Program-made: the position numbers and the translations under genes
Notes under the pieces: model-generated
Told to the model about the DNA's origin: nothing
Seen by the model: only the letters and a program-made list of their open reading frames with translations
Database searches by the model: none
In this document: in pieces, positions 59,096 to 64,000 of the stretch
Position numbering within the stretch: the stretch's first letter is position 1
Layout: the number at the start of each line of letters is the position of its first letter
Source: Sulfurimonas denitrificans DSM 1251
Lineage (GTDB): Bacteria; Campylobacterota; Campylobacteria; Campylobacterales; Sulfurimonadaceae
Length of the DNA stretch: 64,000 nt
Direction: 5' to 3'
Assembly: GCF_000012965.1 (NCBI RefSeq)
Contig: NC_007575.1
Coordinates: 186,001-250,000, forward strand

Positions 59096-60103
59096 TTGGA
59101 AGAAATATTAGAAAAAATATATAGACAGGCACAAGATTATTTCAGTAATTCACCAGTCATCGTTTTAGGTAGCGGAGCTTCAGCAGCCCATGGATTACCT
59201 GGGATGTGGCAACTTTCTGAATACTTAAAAAACAATATTATCCCGAATCCAGAACATCTAAAATCATGGAATGAATTTATTGAATTACTAAATAATGGTG
59301 TGGACTTAGAAAGTGCTTTACATCAAGTGACTCTACATCCAGATATCACTAAAGATATCATCATAAAAACATGGGAGCTTATAAATCCCAAAGATATAGA
59401 AGTATTTAATTCAATTGTAGCTTCAAATGCTATGTTACCACTTTCTACCATCATAAAAAAATTATTTAACAGTACTGCTAGCGATCTTAATATCATCACA
59501 ACAAATTATGATAGGTTGGCAGAATATGCATGTGATATTGAAGGTTACTACCATTATAGTGGCTTTACCAGTGGATTACTAAGAACTAAAGCAAATAAAG
59601 ATTATTTGAAAACAAAACGAAAAGTAAATATTTGGAAAGTTCATGGATCACTTGATTGGTTTAGAAAAGAAAATAATGATTTGATTGGATTATCAAATCT
59701 TGAAAGTTATCCAGCATCATTGCTTCCAGAAATTGTTACTCCTGGAATTGAAAAGTACAGTAAAACACATTTAGAGCCTTATCGTACGATTATTCATGAA
59801 GCTGATAACGCTTTAGAAACAAGCAATAGCTATCTATGTATTGGCTATGGATTTAATGATAAGCATATCCAAGAAAAATTGGTCAATAAATGTGTTCATG
59901 GCAATGCTAAATTATTAATTCTTACTCGCAATCTTACAGAAGCAACACAGGAGTTCATCACTACAAAAGGTTGTAAAAATTATTTAGCTTTTGAAATTGA
60001 TAATGAAGTAGACACTAAAATATATTCTTCACTTCTTGCAGAACCCATTGTTATCCCAAATATGAACTTTTGGTCACTTAGTGGCTTTTTACAATTAATT
60101 TAA
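59096..60103 (+). CDS. SIR2-like domain protein (SIR2-HerA type)
   Basis: This 335-residue protein starts with TTG at 59096 after AGAGGA. It has the NAD-binding GSGASAAHGLP (25-35), TTNYDRLAEYA (135-145), KVHGSLDW with catalytic-type His183, and a late YGFNDKHIQ loop near 265. These are the marks of SIR2-like proteins that cleave NAD+ in phage defence. No zinc-finger cysteines as in sirtuin deacetylases are seen. The HerA gene follows after 12 bp, so the pair matches the SIR2-HerA NADase defence system. NAD cleavage in this protein is inferred. Confidence 0.88.
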   Translation: MEEILEKIYRQAQDYFSNSPVIVLGSGASAAHGLPGMWQLSEYLKNNIIPNPEHLKSWNEFIELLNNGVDLESALHQVTLHPDITKDIIIKTWELINPKDIEVFNSIVASNAMLPLSTIIKKLFNSTASDLNIITTNYDRLAEYACDIEGYYHYSGFTSGLLRTKANKDYLKTKRKVNIWKVHGSLDWFRKENNDLIGLSNLESYPASLLPEIVTPGIEKYSKTHLEPYRTIIHEADNALETSNSYLCIGYGFNDKHIQEKLVNKCVHGNAKLLILTRNLTEATQEFITTKGCKNYLAFEIDNEVDTKIYSSLLAEPIVIPNMNFWSLSGFLQLI

Positions 60104-60115
60104 TAAAGGAAATCC

Positions 60116-61855
60116 ATGCCAATTTTCAACTATCAAGACCATGAAACGTTAGGTAAAGTAATTTCTGTTGACACTGGAGTTGTCATTATTGAAGTGTCCG
60201 ATTTAGAAAAATTAAAACGTTTACAAGTTAATAGACTCGTTGTACTGCAAAGTTCCAAAGCAGAACAGTATTTGATTGGTTTAATTCAAAAACTGATGAG
60301 AAAAAAAATATTTGATGAAGAACTAGAAGAGGAAGAATTCAAAGAAGAAAATCTCTGTAAAATAACTTTAATTGGTACATTTAAAAACAGAGAAGGCACT
60401 CAAGAAAATGTTTTTAGAAGAACGTTGGAAACGGTACCAGAAATTGATGCAAACTGCTTTGCTCTGGAGGACGATAAATTAACAAGCTTTATGCGTGTAA
60501 TTTCCCAATCCAGTGGGGAAGGAAATGCATTATCTATAGGAAACTATACTTTAGATGAAAATGCTAGAGCATATATCAATGGCAATAAACTATTTCAACG
60601 TCATGCCTTTATAGGTGGCAGTACAGGGTCAGGAAAATCGTGGACTACTGCAAAAATAATCGAACAAATGGCTCAACTTGAGAATGTTAATTCCATTATT
60701 TTTGACTTGCACGGTGAGTATAAGCCTCTACAAAGTATTGATAATATTGAATATTTTAAAATTGCCGGACCTTCAGATATTGAACAAGAAAAAGGGATTG
60801 AAGACAATGTACTATATATTCCTTACTGGCTATTATCATATGAAGCTCTAGTATCAATGTTTGTTGATCGAAGTGACCAAAATGCCCCTAACCAATCTAT
60901 GATTATTGCCCGTGAGATTAGAAATGCCAAGGAAGCATATTTAACAAGTAAAAGCGAAACTGAAATTTTAAAAAATTTTACCATTGATAGTCCAATCCCT
61001 TTTGATTTGGGTGGATTACTGACAACGTTAAATGTAATTAACTCAGAAATGGTTCCTGGTGCAGCTCCTAGGAAAGAGAAAATGGGTGACTTTAACGGCA
61101 AGCTCAGCCGAATGATATCTAGACTAGAAAATAAAATTTCAGACAGAAGATTAGGTTTCTTATTCCAAGGTGGTGCTGATGTTATGGAATTTGAATGGTT
61201 GAATAAATTGGTAAAAACAACCATAGGCGTAAAATTGGAAAATGAAAAAGCAGGTATTAAAATTATTGACTTTTCCGAAGTTCCGTCTGATATATTGCCA
61301 TTAATCGTAAGTCTTATAGCTCGTTTATCTTTTTCAGTACAACAATGGACCGAATCATCTAAACGACACCCTATTGCGTTACTTTGTGATGAAGCGCACT
61401 TATATATACCCGATAAAAATAATAGTAATTCTAGTGATGAAATATCACTCAAAATTTTTGAACGCATTGCAAAAGAGGGACGAAAATATGGAGTTAGTTT
61501 AGTTGTAATTAGTCAGCGACCATCAGAAGTTAATAGAACGGTATTGAGTCAATGCAGTAATTTTATTGCAATGCGATTAACGAATACTGATGATCAAATG
61601 GTCATTAAAAAATTACTACCAGACAATTTAGGTGGATTTGGAGACATACTTCCTATTCTTGATACAGGTGAAGCTCTTGTCGTAGGTGATGCAAGTTTAT
61701 TGCCAAGTAGAATCAGAGTTGATAAACCGACAATAACGCCTGATAGTGGAACTATTGAATTTTGGGATGAATGGCAAATTGCTACAGATCCAACTAGATT
61801 GGATTCTGCAATAGAAAATTGGCGAAAACAAAGCATACAAGTTATATCAGTATGA
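60116..61855 (+). CDS. herA: HerA-type hexameric ATPase/helicase
   Basis: This 579-residue ATPase has an N-terminal HAS-like barrel (about residues 8-60, ETLGKVISVDTGVVIIEV), Walker A GSTGSGKS (168-175), IIFDLHGEYKPL near 198-209, Walker B LLCDEAHLYIP (DEAH at 425-428) and the late RLTNTDDQ and GEALVVGDA stretches typical of HerA/FtsK-like DNA translocases. HerA works as a hexamer with a partner nuclease or, in defence, with SIR2. It lies 12 bp after the SIR2 gene with an AAAGGA ribosome binding site. The next gene starts 51 bp further on. Confidence 0.93.
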   Translation: MPIFNYQDHETLGKVISVDTGVVIIEVSDLEKLKRLQVNRLVVLQSSKAEQYLIGLIQKLMRKKIFDEELEEEEFKEENLCKITLIGTFKNREGTQENVFRRTLETVPEIDANCFALEDDKLTSFMRVISQSSGEGNALSIGNYTLDENARAYINGNKLFQRHAFIGGSTGSGKSWTTAKIIEQMAQLENVNSIIFDLHGEYKPLQSIDNIEYFKIAGPSDIEQEKGIEDNVLYIPYWLLSYEALVSMFVDRSDQNAPNQSMIIAREIRNAKEAYLTSKSETEILKNFTIDSPIPFDLGGLLTTLNVINSEMVPGAAPRKEKMGDFNGKLSRMISRLENKISDRRLGFLFQGGADVMEFEWLNKLVKTTIGVKLENEKAGIKIIDFSEVPSDILPLIVSLIARLSFSVQQWTESSKRHPIALLCDEAHLYIPDKNNSNSSDEISLKIFERIAKEGRKYGVSLVVISQRPSEVNRTVLSQCSNFIAMRLTNTDDQMVIKKLLPDNLGGFGDILPILDTGEALVVGDASLLPSRIRVDKPTITPDSGTIEFWDEWQIATDPTRLDSAIENWRKQSIQVISV

Positions 61856-61906
61856 CAAGGGAATAAGTATGAGAAATAAATCACGGATAAAATTTTTGAG
61901 GTTAGC

Positions 61907-64000
61907 ATGGAAATTGATATAAGTAAAATTTCTAATCTGGATAACAAAGTGAGCAATGAACCAATTATAATTGAAGCTAAGTTTTCACCAAAGTTTAATC
62001 TCGCTTTTTTGCAAAACTCAGTACTCGTATTACTTGAATTAAATGTGGTCAATAATAGTGATCAACCTTTGAGTAATTTAACCTTGACCTTAACATCAAC
62101 ACCTACATTCATTAAAGCAAAAGTATGGAATATTGAAACCATCGTAGCACAACAGAGATTTGACATTCACGATCGCAACATACAACTAGACAATGCTATG
62201 TTGCTGGATTTAAATGAGTCTGAAAGCGTACATATTTCTCTATCACTCACATCGAATGAAAATGTTATCGCAACTTTTGAACAGACGCTTGAGTTATTAC
62301 CACGCAACCAATGGAGTGGTATCAGTCATATGCCTGAAATGATCGTTGCCTATGTACAGCCTAATGATACAAAGGTTGAACATTTACTGAAAAAAGCAGC
62401 TTCAATTTTACGTGAACATAACAAGGAAGCATCTTTAAATGGATATATCGGAGGTTCTACCAAAGCGTGGGAAATATCTTCTGCAATTTGGACTGCAATC
62501 GGTTCTTTAGGACTTGATTACGCCTTGCCACCAGCGAGCTTTGAGCAAACAGGTCAAAAGATTCGTACTCCCGGTCAAATCTGGGAAACAGGTCTTGTTA
62601 CATGTTTGGACAGTACATTGTTCATTTGTGCGGCATTAGAACAATGCGGACTAAATCCTATCATCATATTCACGAAAGGGCATTCATTTGCGGGGGTTTG
62701 GTTAAAAGATGAAGAGTCCTCTACTGTCATTATCGATGACATAACTGCCATTAGAAAGCGCATAAAACTAAAAGAGCTTGTAGTATTTGAAACAACCTTT
62801 TTAACTAAACGACCTTGTCCCTCATTTACTAAAGCTATCGAGCAAGGAGAAAAACAACTTGCAGAAGGTGAAGATGATATGTTTGAGATGATCATTGACA
62901 TCAAACGGGCGAGAATGCAACGTATCAAACCACTCTCTAGTTTAGACAGCAAAGCCAATGCCACACCTTTAGTCCAGGAAGCAGAAAGTTTAGACCCGAT
63001 TTTTGATGAAGCCCCGGACTTACCTGATGATGAAATACTGCATAACGAAGAAATTTCATCTAAACCTACCGATCGACTTGATATGTGGCAACGTAAGCTT
63101 TTGGATCTTTCTCTGCGCAATAATCTTTTAAATTTTCGCACGAATAAGCGAATGATTAAACTCGATGCCCCAAATCCAGGACAACTGGAAGACCGTTTGG
63201 CGGATGGAAACACTATACGGATAAAACCGCGACCGGATTTAATGAATGGTTCCGACCTTCGTGATAAAACAATTCACGAATCAAGAGAATTGGAAGATAT
63301 CCATAAAGTGCACGCTTTAGATGCACTACAAAGAAATGAAGTCTTTGTTTCAGTTAATACAGAAGAGTTGGAATCACGCCTCACGGAACTCTACCGAACT
63401 GCTCGGGCAACACTTTCTGAGGGTGGTTCAAACACGTTATTTTTAGCAGTCGGATTTCTCTCATGGACACGAAGTGACAAAGATGACAAACGTTATCGGG
63501 CTCCGCTCATACTGATTCCGGTAATCCTAAATCGTAAAAGTATGCGTGAAGGGTTTAGTCTAGTTCTACATGATGACGAAGCTCGTTTCAATCCTACTCT
63601 AGTGCAGATGTTGCGACAAGATTTTGAGCTTGAACTTCCCATTGATCAGCGAGAATTACCTAAAGATGACCATGGATTAGATATCTCCGGTATTTGGCGG
63701 CAGGTATCTAATGCCATTAAGGATATAAAAGGATGGGAGGTTTCAGAAGAAGTTGTTCTCTCTACCTTCTCATTTGCCAAGTACCTTATGTGGAAAGATT
63801 TGATTGATCATACAGAACAATTAAAACAAAATCCGGTTGTTCGCCATTTGATTGAAACACCTAGAGACCCGTACCCTAGTAACGTTACTTTTACTGATCC
63901 AAAAAAACTCGATGATGATTATGCTCCAGACAAAACGTTTTGCCCATTACCGGTGGATTCTTCCCAACTCTCTGCTGTAATGGCTTCAGCCAAAGGTAAA
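61907..64000 (+). CDS. DUF4011-containing SF1 helicase-type protein with N-terminal transglutaminase-like domain (runs off window)
   Basis: An ATG at 61907 opens a frame of 698 codons without a stop up to the window edge. Residues 1-130 are beta-rich. Residues 190-290 form a transglutaminase-like unit with Cys233 (TCLDSTLFICAAL), His259 (GHSFAGVWL) and Asp277 (VIIDDIT). The DUF4011 signature MWQRKLLDLSLRNNLLNF begins at 393, and PLPVDSSQLSAVMASAKGK at the end (680-698) is the Q-like motif just before Walker A of superfamily 1 helicases. The whole matches Hhe-type (DUF4011-helicase-Vsr) defence proteins, but helicase and nuclease parts lie outside the window. It follows herA by 51 bp on the same strand, with no good ribosome binding site. 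Confidence 0.85.
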   Translation, partial: MEIDISKISNLDNKVSNEPIIIEAKFSPKFNLAFLQNSVLVLLELNVVNNSDQPLSNLTLTLTSTPTFIKAKVWNIETIVAQQRFDIHDRNIQLDNAMLLDLNESESVHISLSLTSNENVIATFEQTLELLPRNQWSGISHMPEMIVAYVQPNDTKVEHLLKKAASILREHNKEASLNGYIGGSTKAWEISSAIWTAIGSLGLDYALPPASFEQTGQKIRTPGQIWETGLVTCLDSTLFICAALEQCGLNPIIIFTKGHSFAGVWLKDEESSTVIIDDITAIRKRIKLKELVVFETTFLTKRPCPSFTKAIEQGEKQLAEGEDDMFEMIIDIKRARMQRIKPLSSLDSKANATPLVQEAESLDPIFDEAPDLPDDEILHNEEISSKPTDRLDMWQRKLLDLSLRNNLLNFRTNKRMIKLDAPNPGQLEDRLADGNTIRIKPRPDLMNGSDLRDKTIHESRELEDIHKVHALDALQRNEVFVSVNTEELESRLTELYRTARATLSEGGSNTLFLAVGFLSWTRSDKDDKRYRAPLILIPVILNRKSMREGFSLVLHDDEARFNPTLVQMLRQDFELELPIDQRELPKDDHGLDISGIWRQVSNAIKDIKGWEVSEEVVLSTFSFAKYLMWKDLIDHTEQLKQNPVVRHLIETPRDPYPSNVTFTDPKKLDDDYAPDKTFCPLPVDSSQLSAVMASAKGK

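Noticed and set aside
61869-61922. 17-codon ORF between herA and the DUF4011 gene
   Set aside because: It overlaps the DUF4011 start in another frame and has no conserved content; a leader peptide cannot be claimed.
62575-63213. Long minus-strand ORF within the DUF4011 gene
   Set aside because: It is the antisense shadow of a clearly coding frame with family motifs and is Ser/Leu-rich, as such shadows are.

Overview
The window comes from an AT-rich member of the Campylobacterota and most resembles Sulfurimonas or a close relative (inference). Reasons are the flagellar gene content, the very low GC, the dense sensory repertoire (NIT-type chemoreceptor, c-heme diguanylate cyclase, diheme peroxidase), and the rpmI-rplT, rarA-rluB-kdsD and thiG genes. 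No rRNA gene is present, so the genus is not proven.

Layout. (1) 1-22.8 kb is a surface-glycan locus ending in fliD. It holds GT4 glycosyltransferases, two AsnB-type amidotransferases, three radical SAM/SPASM proteins, five methyltransferases, a DegT aminotransferase, a multi-membrane GT-C-like protein and a large GT-B protein. From fliD (start 22787) twelve minus-strand genes run to 8070 with overlaps or gaps of at most about 10 bp, so glycan synthesis looks co-transcribed with the flagellar cap. A plus-strand cassette (5250-8100) sits between two paralogous GT4 genes. (2) 22.8-45 kb is chromosomal backbone: fliS, SRP RNA, L35/L20, a STAS-chemoreceptor-phosphatase cluster, rarA-rluB-kdsD, a diheme peroxidase, nnr, thiG, two diguanylate cyclases, a 1455-residue hybrid kinase and an AGCS symporter. 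(3) 45.1-45.6 kb is a five-tRNA operon (Pro, His, Arg, Arg, Leu) with a consensus sigma70 promoter. (4) 45.6-64 kb is an accessory island next to tRNA-Leu. It has a decayed structured segment, a parA pseudogene, orphan genes, a YgjP-like fragment, a small autoregulated HTH module, a Fic protein, a cluster of tiny membrane proteins around a NYN-like protein, an XRE switch, a secreted repeat protein, RmuC, and finally SIR2-like, HerA and a large DUF4011 protein that runs off the window.

The strongest candidate for a new system is the right end (57.1-64 kb): RmuC, SIR2-like NADase-type protein, HerA ATPase and a DUF4011 helicase-type protein carrying an N-terminal transglutaminase-like Cys-His-Asp arrangement. 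SIR2-HerA and DUF4011-helicase (Hhe-type) proteins are each known in phage defence; their side-by-side arrangement is the unusual part. Secondary candidates are the small-protein/NYN cluster (52.2-54.7 kb) and a 37-residue membrane peptide plus HTH regulator under a consensus promoter bracketed by an inverted repeat (50.2-50.7 kb).

At sequence scale, the palindrome TACATGTA occurs 12 times in the first 46.65 kb and not at all in the remaining 17 kb. Several genes (kdsD, a 76-residue ORF, perhaps one diguanylate cyclase) have a -10 hexamer exactly six bases before the ATG, as expected for leaderless mRNAs.
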